From CAVQBC01 sp963710665 (GTDB lineage: Bacteria > Actinomycetota > Thermoleophilia > Solirubrobacterales > Solirubrobacteraceae): 64,000 nt of DNA. The notes under the pieces are model-generated. The model made no database searches. It was not told the DNA's origin and was given only the letters and a program-made list of their open reading frames with translations. How positions within the stretch are numbered: the stretch's first letter is position 1; each line of letters starts with the position of its first letter. A program made the translations under genes and the position numbers. The stretch spans positions 868,001 to 932,000 of the forward strand of contig CAVQBC010000008.1 in assembly GCA_963710665.1 (NCBI GenBank), written 5' to 3'. Of the stretch, positions 18,270-26,347 are shown piece by piece.

Positions 18270-18445
18270 GGGGCGTTCGCGATGACCGAGTCTCCTGGCT
18301 TACGGGTCTCGCGCCACTCGCCTTCCGGCCCGCCGGCCGTGGCGTCTGAGCGGCGCTCCTGCCCGAACACAGTGGCGCGACCACGCCGGATTCCCACCGG
18401 CTTCCTCGGACCAACGCGCTGACAGCGCCGGACCGTAGCGACCGG
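18270..18445 (-). promoter_or_regulatory. cobalamin (B12) riboswitch controlling the cob operon
   Basis: Read on the minus strand, the conserved elements appear in order: GAGGAAGCCGGTGGGAATCC (18396-18377 region), CGCGCCACTGTG, and the B12 box AAGCCAGGAGACTCGG (about 18302-18287). These match the AdoCbl riboswitch core (GAAGCCGGTG-AATCCGGC, CGCCACTGT, GCCAGGAGAC). It lies upstream of cobQ and all later genes on this strand. The gene-side region has a strong ribosome site at the leader ORF, suggesting translational control. Outer boundaries are approximate. Confidence 0.93.
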
Positions 18446-18487
18446 CCCGCCGGGCGTCAACGCCGGGGCCCGCGGGGCGCGGGGCCC

Positions 18488-20761
18488 TCAGGCGGCGGCG
18501 CGCTTGACGACGCCGCCGTAGACGTCCAGCCAGGCCCGCAGCGCGTCCGGCGGCAGCGGCCGGCTGAGCAGGTAGCCCTGGGCCTCGTCGCAGCCCAGCC
18601 GGCGCAGCGCCTCCCAGGTGTCGGCGTCCTCCACGCCCTCGGCCACGACCCGCAGCCCGAGGTCGTGGGCGAGGTCGATGGTCGCGCGGACGATCGCGCC
18701 GTCGCCGCGGTCGCCGGTCATGCGCGACACGAACGAGCGGTCGACCTTGAGCTCCTCGACCGGGAGCCGCCGGAGGTGGGCGAAGGAGGCCGAGCCGGCC
18801 CCGAAGTCGTCGAGCGAGAGGCGCACTCCGAGGGCGCGCAGCCGCCCGAGGACGTCGAGCACGCGCGCCGGATCGGTCATCGCGATGTCCTCGGTGATCT
18901 CGAGCGTGAGCCGGTCGGCGGGCGTCCCGGACGACGCCAGCAGCTCGGCCACGTCGTCGGGGAGCCGGCTGTCGAGCAGGTTGGGCATGGCGAGGTTGAC
19001 CGCGACGCCGAGCTCGATCCCGTCCCGGCTCCACGCCGCGACGCGCACGAGCGCCTGCTCGAGCACCGCCCGGGTGATGTCGCGCATCAGCCCGGCCTCC
19101 TCGGCGGGGCCGAGGAAGGCGGCGGGGCGCAGCAGCCCGCGCTCGGCGTGCTGCCAGCGGATCAGCGCCTCCACGCCGACGACGGCCCCGTCGCCCACGC
19201 GGCACTTGGGCTGGTAGTGGACGACCAGCTCGCCGCGCCCGAGACCGGTGCGCAGCTCCTCGAGCAGCCGCAGGCGGTCGCGTGAGTTGACGTCGCGCTC
19301 CGGCCGGTAGAGCTCGTAGCCGGTGCCGGCCTGCTTGGCCTGGTACATGGCCACGTCGGCGCAGCGCAGCAGCGCGGCGGCGTCTTCGCAGTGCTCGGGC
19401 CAGAGCGCCCCGCCGATGCTCGCGCGGGCGTGCAGGCTGATGCCCTCCACGAAGAGGGCGTCCGCGAGCGCGCGGTGCAGGCGCGCGGCGGTGTCGGCCA
19501 GCCCCGCGGCGGTCGCGTCCGCGCCGACGACGACGGCGAACTCGTCGCCGCCGAGGCGGCCCGCGACCTCGCCGTCGGTCAGCGCGTCGCGCAGCCGCGG
19601 GCCGAGCTGGGCGAGCAGCACGTCGCCCGCGTGGTGGCCGAGCGTGTCGTTGAGCTCCTTGAAGCGGTCGAGGTCGAGCACGAGCAGCCCGGCGCTCGCC
19701 CCGGTGCGCCGGCCGGCCGCCAGGGCGGCGTCGAGCTGGAGGTGCACGCTGCGGCGGTTGGCGAGCCCCGTGAGCTCGTCGGTGACGGCCTGGCGCCGCG
19801 AGTCCTCGAGCCGCCGGTTCTCGGCGAACGTCAGCCCCGTCCGGACGATCACGAGCCCGAGCGTCACCGCCGCCAGGACGGCGCCGAGCGCCGGCACGCG
19901 GCCGGACTGCCCATAGAGGAGGACCCCGACGGCCGCGGTCGCGAAGACGAGCGGGACCAGCAGGACCCGCCAGCCGTCGAGCTGGAGCTCGCGCACGTCG
20001 GTGTCGCGGTGCCACGCGGCCGCGGCGACCAGCAGCATCGCCAGCACCCACACGGGGCCGAGCGCGGCGGTGGCCGCGGAGCCATGGGCGCTCGCCGCGA
20101 CGTAGGCGACGTCGGCGCCGGCCATCAGCGCGAGCCCTCCGCCGAGGAGCAGCCACGCGCGCGCCGGGCGGTAGCCGCACAGCGCGATCACGCCCGCCAC
20201 GAGCCCGAGCAGGATCGCGTCGCCGAGGGGGTAGGCGAGGTTCGTCGCCACGGCGGCGGCGTCGCCGGCGGTCTGGGCCAGCACGGCGCGGTAGAGCACG
20301 CTCACCCCGAGCGCGGCCACGCCGACGGCGCCGATCAGCCCGTCGAGCCACAGCATCGCCGCGAAGCCGCGCAGGCGGGGGCGCACCAGCAGCGCGAGGC
20401 CCGCGTACGCGGCGGGGTAGAAGACCAGGTAGAGCGCGTCGGCGGGGGAGGGGTAGGGGCGCGCGTCGAGGCCCCAGAAGGCGATCGTCTTGTAGACGTC
20501 CGCGAGCGTCCAGAAGCCGACGGCGAGCGCGAGCGCCGCCCACGCCCCGCGGTCGCGCCGGACGGCGATCGCGCGCGCCGCGGTGGCGGCGGTCGCGGCC
20601 GCGAGCAGCAGCTCGCCGAAGAGGGGCAGGACGAGGTCGGAGACGGTGGCGCCCCCGACGCCCGTCGCCCGGTTGGCGACGAACAGCGCGAGGGCGGCGG
20701 CGAGCACGGCGGCGACCGCGCCGAGCGCCCATCTCGGGGTCCACGTCCGGCCACGAGGCAT
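18488..20761 (-). CDS. membrane-bound GGDEF-EAL cyclic di-GMP protein
   Basis: 757 aa. Residues about 12-310 contain roughly nine hydrophobic helices (MASE-like sensor region). A diguanylate cyclase domain (about 325-485) has an intact GGDEF (404-408); no RxxD inhibitory I-site is seen in the expected place. An EAL phosphodiesterase domain (about 495-745) retains VHYQPK, EAL (531-533) and the LDDFGAGSASFAHL loop, so both activities are plausible. It probably turns over c-di-GMP at the membrane. Its stop lies about 40 bases beyond the riboswitch 5' end; it runs toward the cob operon but is separated from it by the riboswitch and its promoter region. Confidence 0.92.
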   Translation of the reverse strand: MPRGRTWTPRWALGAVAAVLAAALALFVANRATGVGGATVSDLVLPLFGELLLAAATAATAARAIAVRRDRGAWAALALAVGFWTLADVYKTIAFWGLDARPYPSPADALYLVFYPAAYAGLALLVRPRLRGFAAMLWLDGLIGAVGVAALGVSVLYRAVLAQTAGDAAAVATNLAYPLGDAILLGLVAGVIALCGYRPARAWLLLGGGLALMAGADVAYVAASAHGSAATAALGPVWVLAMLLVAAAAWHRDTDVRELQLDGWRVLLVPLVFATAAVGVLLYGQSGRVPALGAVLAAVTLGLVIVRTGLTFAENRRLEDSRRQAVTDELTGLANRRSVHLQLDAALAAGRRTGASAGLLVLDLDRFKELNDTLGHHAGDVLLAQLGPRLRDALTDGEVAGRLGGDEFAVVVGADATAAGLADTAARLHRALADALFVEGISLHARASIGGALWPEHCEDAAALLRCADVAMYQAKQAGTGYELYRPERDVNSRDRLRLLEELRTGLGRGELVVHYQPKCRVGDGAVVGVEALIRWQHAERGLLRPAAFLGPAEEAGLMRDITRAVLEQALVRVAAWSRDGIELGVAVNLAMPNLLDSRLPDDVAELLASSGTPADRLTLEITEDIAMTDPARVLDVLGRLRALGVRLSLDDFGAGSASFAHLRRLPVEELKVDRSFVSRMTGDRGDGAIVRATIDLAHDLGLRVVAEGVEDADTWEALRRLGCDEAQGYLLSRPLPPDALRAWLDVYGGVVKRAAA

Positions 20762-20865
20762 TGCGCCTGGGATCGGCAGCGGAGGGCGGACGCTTGACGC
20801 GCGCGGGGTCCGCCTGGCCGCGATGGGTCCGTATGCGGACGCGCGCGGGCGGGATACGGTCGCGT

Positions 20866-21234
20866 TCAGTCGGGCCAGCGCGGGGGTCGCGCGGGCGCCT
20901 CTGCGAGCCCCGCCCAGTCCGCCCGCGCGGGCGCGAAGGCCTCGACGGCGAAGGCGCCCTCGGCGCCGGCCCACACCTCGTGGGGCGTGTCGCGCAGGAT
21001 CCGCCAGGTCCCGCCCGGGCCGAGGTCCCGCGTCTCGTCTCCGATCCGGAAGCGCAGCGCGCCCTGGACGAGCACGCCGATCTGCTCGTTCTCGTGCTGG
21101 TGCTCGGGGACGTGGGAGCCCGGCTCGAGCTCCACGAACGCCAGCGTCACGCGCTCGCCCTCGAGCGTCCGGGCGCTCACGCCGTCCCAGATCGCCTTGG
21201 CGGTCAGCGCCTCGAGCTCTTGCAGGTCGCTCAT
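20866..21234 (-). CDS. cupin-domain protein
   Basis: 122 aa small beta-barrel protein. The cupin motif 1 is visible as GSHVPEHQHENEQIGVLVQG (His, His, Glu ligands) and the weaker motif 2 as GTWRILRDTPHEVWAG. It is translationally coupled to ilvE (ATGA at 21231-21234). Metal-binding residues appear intact, but the substrate is unknown; many such cupins are sugar or small-molecule binding or dioxygenase-like proteins. Coupling to ilvE may mean a link with branched-chain amino acid metabolism. Confidence 0.8.
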   Translation of the reverse strand: MSDLQELEALTAKAIWDGVSARTLEGERVTLAFVELEPGSHVPEHQHENEQIGVLVQGALRFRIGDETRDLGPGGTWRILRDTPHEVWAGAEGAFAVEAFAPARADWAGLAEAPARPPRWPD

Positions 21235-22217
21235 GCCTCACCCTCCTCGCTCGTGTACACCGGGCTCGTCCACTCGGCGTGGCGGTCGCCGGCGCGCCGG
21301 GCGATGGCGCGCAGGTCCTCCAGCAGCGTCGACGTCGCGGCCCCGGGCCGTCCGTCGCCGATCCGCCGGCCGTCGACCTCGACCACCGGCACGATCAGCG
21401 CGGCGGTCCCGCACAGCAGCAGCTCGTCGCACAGCAGCAGCTCGCTCGGCTGGATGCGCCGCTCCGTCGGCCGCCGCCCGGTCCGCTCGGCGAGCAGCGT
21501 CATCACCTGGTCGCGCGTGATCCCCTCGAGGATGTCCTCGGTCACCGCCGGGGTGACCCACTCGTCGCCGCGGCGCATGAACACGTTCGAGGTCGTCGCC
21601 TCCGCGACGCCACCGTCGACGTTGAGCATCAGCGCCTCGTCGTAGCCGGCGGCGGCCGCCTCGGTCTTGGCGATCGCGGGGCCGATGTAGCCGCCGCACA
21701 GCTTCGCGCGGCTCGGCACGGCGACGTCGGGGGCGCGCCGCCGCGCACTGATCGTCGCGCGGATCCCGCGCGGATCGATCATGTGGCCGACCACGGGCCA
21801 CGCCGCGATCGACAGCCGGGTGGGGATGCCGTGCATGCGCACGGGGATGTCCTCGCCGGTGAGGATGTACAGCGGCCGCAGATAGGCGTCCGCGCGGACC
21901 TCGTTGCGGCGCAGCAGCTCGGCCGTCGTCGCGGTCAGCTCCTCGGCGGTGAGCGGCACCTGCAGCCCGAGCACCCGCGCCGAGCGGTGCAGCCGCCGGT
22001 AGTGGGCGGTCGCGGCCATGAGGTAGAGCTCCTCGCGCTCCGGGCTCCACGTCGCCCGGATCCCCTCGAAGGTGCCGGTGCCGTAGGACACCGCGTTGGC
22101 GTGCACGCTCACGCGCGCGTCGTCGGCGTCCACCCACTCGCCGTCCACGAACACCCACGGGAACGGCGGTCCGAACGCGCTCGCCGGGGCCACGGGGGCG
22201 GCGGAGGTGGTGTGCAT
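21231..22217 (-). CDS. ilvE: branched-chain amino acid aminotransferase (class IV)
   Basis: 328 aa PLP enzyme of fold type IV. Seen: WVFVDGEWVDADDARVSVHA, the YGTGTFEGIRA motif, RRLHRSARVL, the PLP lysine region AKLCGGYIGPAIAKTEAAA with YDEALMLN, and the EATTSNVFMRRGDE motif. These fit IlvE, which interconverts Leu/Ile/Val and their 2-oxo acids with glutamate. The ATG at 22217 has GGAG upstream; a longer start at 22295 is possible but lacks conserved sequence. It forms a two-gene operon with the cupin. Confidence 0.9.
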   Translation of the reverse strand: MHTTSAAPVAPASAFGPPFPWVFVDGEWVDADDARVSVHANAVSYGTGTFEGIRATWSPEREELYLMAATAHYRRLHRSARVLGLQVPLTAEELTATTAELLRRNEVRADAYLRPLYILTGEDIPVRMHGIPTRLSIAAWPVVGHMIDPRGIRATISARRRAPDVAVPSRAKLCGGYIGPAIAKTEAAAAGYDEALMLNVDGGVAEATTSNVFMRRGDEWVTPAVTEDILEGITRDQVMTLLAERTGRRPTERRIQPSELLLCDELLLCGTAALIVPVVEVDGRRIGDGRPGAATSTLLEDLRAIARRAGDRHAEWTSPVYTSEEGEA

Positions 22218-22371
22218 GTGGTGGGCTCCGAGGTCGGTGGGTGGACGGGGCCGCGCCACGGCGCGGGTGCCCCATGGTGACGGCCCGGGCCGCACGGGGC
22301 CACCGCGGCTCTCAGGAACCGCTCAGGCGGTGCGAAGGAAGCGCTGAGGGACGGGGCCGATCCTGCAGCCC

Positions 22372-22614
22372 ATGTCCGACGCCCCACCCAGCCCCCGAGT
22401 GCGCATCCGCCGGATCCGTCGTGCCGTCGCCACTGGCGCGGCCATCGTGTTCCTGGGCGCGTGGGCTGCGGTGGGTGCGTTGGGCAAGGGAACCGCGTCC
22501 AAACCGTCGTCGGCGACCGCCGCGTCCGTCTCGGGCGCGGACGCGACGACGTCCCAGGACGGCGCCGACACGCAGTCCGGCAGCCTGCCCCCGGTCACCA
22601 CGAGTCAGTCATGA
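22372..22614 (+). CDS. small anchored Ser/Thr-rich protein of a flavin/heme electron-transfer operon
   Basis: 80 aa. A basic N-terminus (RVRIRRIRR) precedes one hydrophobic helix (about 19-38, with GAAIVFLGAWAAVGALG), then a short extracytoplasmic tail rich in Ser, Thr, Ala, Gly and Asp. The stop overlaps the apbE start (ATGA), and a ferric-reductase-like membrane protein follows. ApbE enzymes attach FMN to Thr/Ser in target proteins; the tail contains SGADATTS, which only loosely resembles the known D-x-x-S-G-A-T target, so it may be the flavinylated partner. No database family was recognised. Confidence 0.65.
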   Translation: MSDAPPSPRVRIRRIRRAVATGAAIVFLGAWAAVGALGKGTASKPSSATAASVSGADATTSQDGADTQSGSLPPVTTSQS

Positions 22615-23408
22615 CCGAGCACGTGCGCGAGGCGCCGTGCTTCGGCGGCGGGGTCGTGGTGCGGGCTGCCGGGACCGGCACGTCCGGCCTCGCCGCCCCG
22701 GCGGCGCTCGTCGTCGCGGTGGCGATCCTCCGGCGCGTGCACGACCGGCTGAGCTGCTTCGACGACGGATCCGAGCTCTCCCGTCTCAACCGCGACGACC
22801 GCCCCGAGGTCCCGGCGGGCGCGCTCCTGCGGCGCTTCGCCGCCGCCGTCGCGCCCGCCGGGTGGATGAGCGGCGGGCTCGTCGACGCCACGGTGGGCAG
22901 CCCGGCCGGCCTCGGGGCGTGGCGCGCCGTGGGCGTCGACGATCCCTCGCGGTCGGTCCGGCGCCCCGCGGGCGTGCGCCTCGACTCGGGCGGTCTCGCC
23001 AAGGGCCTCGCCGCCGATCTCGTCGCCGAGCGCCTCGCCGGCCACGCCAGCTGGGCGGTGGAGTGCCTCGGCGACGTGCGCGTCGGCGGGACCGAGGGCC
23101 GGCCGCGGCCCGTGCAGGTCGCCGACCCATTCGGCGGCGATGCCCCCGTGGCGACGCTGCCCGTCGTCGAGGGCGCGATCGCCACCAGCGGCACCACGCG
23201 CCGCACCGGCCACCTGATCGACCCGCGCACCGGCGAGCCCGCCGACACCGGCATCGTGCAGGCGACCGCGCTCGCGCCGACCGGCCTCGAGGCCGAGGTC
23301 CGGGCCAAGGCCGCGCTCCTGGCCGGCCCGCGCGACGCCGCCCGGCACCTGCCCCACGGGGGCGTGATCGTGCTGGCGTCGGGCGCGGTCGCCGAGGTGG
23401 CCGCATGA
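22611..23408 (+). CDS. apbE: FAD:protein FMN transferase (ApbE family)
   Basis: 265 aa. Seen: FDDGSELSRLNRDD (N-terminal ApbE motif), the Mg/FAD-binding RLDSGGLAKGLAADLVAERL, VECLGDVRVGG, and the C-terminal ATSGTTRRTGHLIDPRTGEP. These cover the core of ApbE, which hydrolyses FAD and transfers FMN covalently to a Thr or Ser of a redox protein. No signal peptide or lipobox is visible, unlike many secreted ApbE proteins. It overlaps its neighbours by ATGA on both sides, so its target is probably encoded in the same operon. Confidence 0.87.
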   Translation: MTEHVREAPCFGGGVVVRAAGTGTSGLAAPAALVVAVAILRRVHDRLSCFDDGSELSRLNRDDRPEVPAGALLRRFAAAVAPAGWMSGGLVDATVGSPAGLGAWRAVGVDDPSRSVRRPAGVRLDSGGLAKGLAADLVAERLAGHASWAVECLGDVRVGGTEGRPRPVQVADPFGGDAPVATLPVVEGAIATSGTTRRTGHLIDPRTGEPADTGIVQATALAPTGLEAEVRAKAALLAGPRDAARHLPHGGVIVLASGAVAEVAA

Positions 23409-23953
23409 CCGTCGTCGCCGAGGTCGCGCCCCTGTGGGTCACCGCGCGCGCGTCGGGGGCCGCGGCGCTGGTCTGCGCGTCGGGGTCGATGGCCGCCGGC
23501 CTGTTGATGGCGCTCAAGCCGTCCGTCCTGCGCCGGCACCGCGTGGAGGTCCGCGCCGCGCACGAGGCGCTCGCGCTCGCCACCTTCGCGCTCATCGTCG
23601 TGCACGGGCTCACGCTGCTGCTGGACCCCGTCCTGCGGCCCGGCCTCGCCGGGGTGCTCGTGCCCTTCGCGTCCGGCTTCGAGCGGGTCGGCACCGGGCT
23701 CGGCCAGATCGCCGCGTACGGGATGCTCGCCCTCGGCCTGACCTTCTACGCCCGCCGGCGCCTCGGCACCCAGCGCTGGCGCCGCGCCCACCGCGCGATC
23801 CCGGCCTTCTGGGCGCTCGCGGTCGGCCACGCGCTGCTCACCGGCACCGACTCGGGCGCGTGGTGGTTCCTGGCCGCCATCCTCCTCCCGGCGCTGGCCT
23901 GCGGCGCGCTGCTCGCCCAGCGCTACGGAAGCGAGCGAGCGGCACCGGCCTAG
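23405..23953 (+). CDS. ferric reductase-like transmembrane protein
   Basis: 182 aa integral membrane protein with about five or six helices. Conserved His residues sit in helices (RAAHEALALATFALIVVHGL; RRAHRAIPAFWALAVGHALL), the pattern of the heme-bearing ferric-reductase-like transmembrane domain (also in MsrQ/YedZ). No flavin or NAD-binding domain is attached, so electrons must come from or go to another partner, perhaps the flavinylated product of this operon. The start overlaps apbE (ATGA). Function as a quinone- or heme-linked electron conduit is inference. Confidence 0.8.
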   Translation: MTVVAEVAPLWVTARASGAAALVCASGSMAAGLLMALKPSVLRRHRVEVRAAHEALALATFALIVVHGLTLLLDPVLRPGLAGVLVPFASGFERVGTGLGQIAAYGMLALGLTFYARRRLGTQRWRRAHRAIPAFWALAVGHALLTGTDSGAWWFLAAILLPALACGALLAQRYGSERAAPA

Positions 23954-23963
23954 CCGCGGCGCT

Positions 23964-24002
23964 GTCCTGCCCTGTCCTTGCAGGACGACGGCTGGGCAGG
24001 AC
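23964..24002. terminator. bidirectional hairpin between convergent genes
   Basis: An outer inverted repeat GTCCTGCCC / GGGCAGGAC (23964-23972 and 23994-24002) encloses an inner hairpin GTCCT-TGC-AGGAC (23974-23986). It lies between the stop of the ferric-reductase-like gene and the stop of the convergent GntR gene. There is no U-tract, as is common in high-GC actinobacteria. Confidence 0.6.
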
Positions 24003-24013
24003 GGCGGTCGCGG

Positions 24014-24826
24014 TCAGGTGTCGTCGCCCTCGATCCGCGCCATCGTCGCCGCCTCGCTGTTGGCGAGATGGTCGATCATCGCCGCGCGGGCCTCGACCGG
24101 GTCGGAGGCCGCGATCGCCTGGACGATGCGGCGGTGGTCGCGGAGCGTCTCGTGGACGCGGTCCTTGTAGCGCAGGCTCGTCTCGAGCTGCTCGCGGTGC
24201 AGGTCCTGGATCGTCTGCATGATCCGGCCGAGCACCCGGTTGTTGGAGGCGCCGGCGATCTCGACGTGGAGCTGCGTGTCGCGCTCGCCCATCGTGTCGT
24301 AGTCCGGCGGCTCGCGATTCCCGGCCTCCTCCATGTCGTCGATGATCCGCTGCAGGCGGGCGATGTCGTCGGGTTCGCTGCGGGCGGCCGCCCACTGCGC
24401 CGAGGCGGGCTCGAGGAGGCGGCGGACCGCGAACAGCTCGGCCAGCAGGTCGCGCTGCTTGAGCAGGGCGCTCGTGAGCTGGTCGACCGTCGCCTCGACG
24501 GCGCTCGAGGCCACGAACATGCCCTGGCCGCGGCGGATCTCGACGAACCCCTGCGCCGCGAGCGTGCGCATCGCCTCGCGGATCGGGACTCGGCTGACGC
24601 CGAGCATGCGGGCGAGGTCGCGCTCGGCCGGGAGCCGCTCGCCGGGCTGGAGCTGCTCCGAGACGATGAGCTCCCGGACGTGGTCGGCGATCCGCTGGTA
24701 GAGCGCCTCGTGGCGGAACGTCGGGAAGCGGCCCGCGCCGGCATCGCCGGCCGTGGAGCCGAGGACGGTCTCGGCGACGCGCGCCTCGCCTGGTCTGCCG
24801 GCGGGCTCGCGTGCATCTGCGGTCAT
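24014..24826 (-). CDS. FadR-subfamily GntR transcriptional regulator
   Basis: 270 aa. The N-terminal winged helix (about 40-108) reads ALYQRIADHVRELIVSEQLQ, PGERLPAERDLARMLGVSRV and REAMRTLAAQGFVEIRRGQG, classical GntR. The C-terminal all-helical FCD domain (about 125-260) has the metal/ligand His and Asp positions (ERDTQLHVEIAGASNN; RDHRRIVQAI). It is divergent from the transporter-led catabolic units at 24,956-40,465. TGGT-n-ACCA palindromes occur upstream of all four units, the operator type expected for FadR-like regulators, so it is probably their local, effector-released repressor. The effector is unknown; a pathway organic acid is likely. Confidence 0.9.
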   Translation of the reverse strand: MTADAREPAGRPGEARVAETVLGSTAGDAGAGRFPTFRHEALYQRIADHVRELIVSEQLQPGERLPAERDLARMLGVSRVPIREAMRTLAAQGFVEIRRGQGMFVASSAVEATVDQLTSALLKQRDLLAELFAVRRLLEPASAQWAAARSEPDDIARLQRIIDDMEEAGNREPPDYDTMGERDTQLHVEIAGASNNRVLGRIMQTIQDLHREQLETSLRYKDRVHETLRDHRRIVQAIAASDPVEARAAMIDHLANSEAATMARIEGDDT

Positions 24827-24931
24827 GCCGCGAGGCTAGCGATCCACCGTGAAGCGGTCAATGGGCCACTGGTCCGATGGCCAGACCGCCCCGGGGGCTG
24901 CCCTCGCTGGTAGGGTCCCGCGGTGGCAGCG

Positions 24932-24942
24932 TGGTAATACCA
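24932..24942. promoter_or_regulatory. GntR operator candidate, site 1 (transporter unit)
   Basis: TGGTAATACCA is a perfect TGGTnnnACCA palindrome. It abuts the GGGGAGG ribosome site (24943-24949) of the MHS transporter gene starting at 24956 and lies in the divergent region with the GntR gene. A second dyad, CTGG(8)CCAG at 24869-24884, may serve the regulator's own promoter. Confidence 0.65.
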
Positions 24943-24955
24943 GGGGAGGCACGAC

Positions 24956-26347
24956 GTGCCGATCGAGAGAGCTGCAGCCGAGCTGACGGGGGAGCAACTG
25001 GGGGAGCGGGCGCCGATGCGCCGCGTCGCCGTCGCCAGCGCCTTCGGCAGCACCATCGAGTACTACGACTTCTTCCTCTACGGGACGGCGGCGGCGCTCG
25101 TCTTCCCGCAGCTCTTCTTCCCGGAGGCCGAGCCGGTGGTCGCCACGCTGGCCTCGTTCGGCACCTTCGCGGTGGGGTTCGTCGCGCGTCCGCTCGGCGG
25201 GATCGTCTGCGGCCACTACGGCGACCGCGTCGGCCGCAAGGCGATGCTGATCATCACGCTCATGCTCATGGGCCTGTCGACGGCGGCGATCGGCCTGCTG
25301 CCGACGTACGCGACGATCGGCGTGTGGGCGCCGGTCCTGCTGACCGTGCTGCGCTTCGTCCAGGGCTTCTCCTTCGGCGGCGAGCTGGGCGGCGCCGCGC
25401 TGCTCACGGTCGAGCACGCGCCGCGAGAGCGGCGCGGGTTCTGGGGCAGCATCCCGTTCGTGGGGTCGCCGGTCGGCCAGGGCGTCTCGACCGCCGTGCT
25501 GCTCGCCGCCGCCGTCACCATGTCCGACGAGGCGTTCGTGGCGTGGGGCTGGCGCATCGCGTTCGTGTTCAGCCTCGTGATGGTCGCGGTAGGGCTGTTC
25601 ATCCGCCTGAAGGTCATCGAGTCGCCGGTGTTCCGCACGGTGCAGCGCGAGCGGCGCGTGGCCGATCGCCCGCTCGTCGACGCGCTCCGCGCGCACGGGC
25701 GCCAGCTCGTGCTCAACACCGGGCTGCACTTCGGCGTCACGGTGGCGTTCTTCGTGAACAGCGTGTTCGTCGTGTCCTACGTGACGACCACGCTCGAGCT
25801 CTCGCGCACCATGATCCTGCTGGCCGTGATCCTCGCCCAGGTCGTCTTCGTGGGCGTGCAGATCGGCGCGGGCGCGCTGTCGGACCGCGTCGGGCGCCGG
25901 CCGGTCTACACCGCCGGCGCGCTGTGGATCGCGGCGATGGCGGTGCCCTACTTCCTGCTGCTCGACACGCGCGAGCCGGCGCTGATCTGGATCGCGCTGA
26001 TCCTGCTCGGCACCGGGGTCTACCTCATGTACGGGCCGCAGCCCGCCTTCTTCACGGAGCTGTTCCCGGCTGCCGTCCGCTACACGGCGTTCTCCCTCCC
26101 GGTCGCGGTCGCGACGATCCTCGGCGGCTCCACGGCGCCGATCGTCGCCACGACGCTCGTCGAGTGGGGGAGCGGGACGACCTGGCTCGTCTCCGCCTAC
26201 CTCGTGCTCACCGGCCTCGTCACGGCGGTGTGCGCCCTGCTCACGCGCGAGACCGCGCCCCGGCGCGCCGAGCCGCCCGCGCCGTCGCCGCGCACCGGCC
26301 GCTTCAGCCGCGCGGAGGGCGGCGTTACCGTGTCGGATCGCCAGTGA
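24956..26347 (+). CDS. MHS-family major facilitator metabolite:H+ symporter
   Basis: 463 aa with twelve predicted membrane helices. The MHS hallmarks are present: GSTIEYYDFFLYGTAAALVF near residue 30, PLGGIVCGHYGDRVGRKAML between helices 2 and 3, LRFVQGFSFGGELGGAALL, and LSDRVGRRPVYTAG in the second half. Relatives import carboxylates such as shikimate, citrate, proline betaine or dicarboxylates. GTG start with GGGGAGG six bases upstream. It heads the first GntR-linked unit, so it probably imports the pathway substrate; a sulfonated or plain organic acid is inferred. The stop overlaps the next gene (GTGA). Confidence 0.9.
   Translation: MPIERAAAELTGEQLGERAPMRRVAVASAFGSTIEYYDFFLYGTAAALVFPQLFFPEAEPVVATLASFGTFAVGFVARPLGGIVCGHYGDRVGRKAMLIITLMLMGLSTAAIGLLPTYATIGVWAPVLLTVLRFVQGFSFGGELGGAALLTVEHAPRERRGFWGSIPFVGSPVGQGVSTAVLLAAAVTMSDEAFVAWGWRIAFVFSLVMVAVGLFIRLKVIESPVFRTVQRERRVADRPLVDALRAHGRQLVLNTGLHFGVTVAFFVNSVFVVSYVTTTLELSRTMILLAVILAQVVFVGVQIGAGALSDRVGRRPVYTAGALWIAAMAVPYFLLLDTREPALIWIALILLGTGVYLMYGPQPAFFTELFPAAVRYTAFSLPVAVATILGGSTAPIVATTLVEWGSGTTWLVSAYLVLTGLVTAVCALLTRETAPRRAEPPAPSPRTGRFSRAEGGVTVSDRQ

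Noticed and set aside
13132..18285. A 1,700-codon open frame on the plus strand across cobN and cobQ
   Set aside because: It is antisense to two well-conserved genes, has Arg/His/Ala-rich composition typical of GC-rich shadow frames and no domain motif.
22595..23830. A 411-aa minus-strand frame over the apbE operon
   Set aside because: It is antisense to three overlapping genes with clear motifs; composition is rich in Arg/Pro/Thr without domains.
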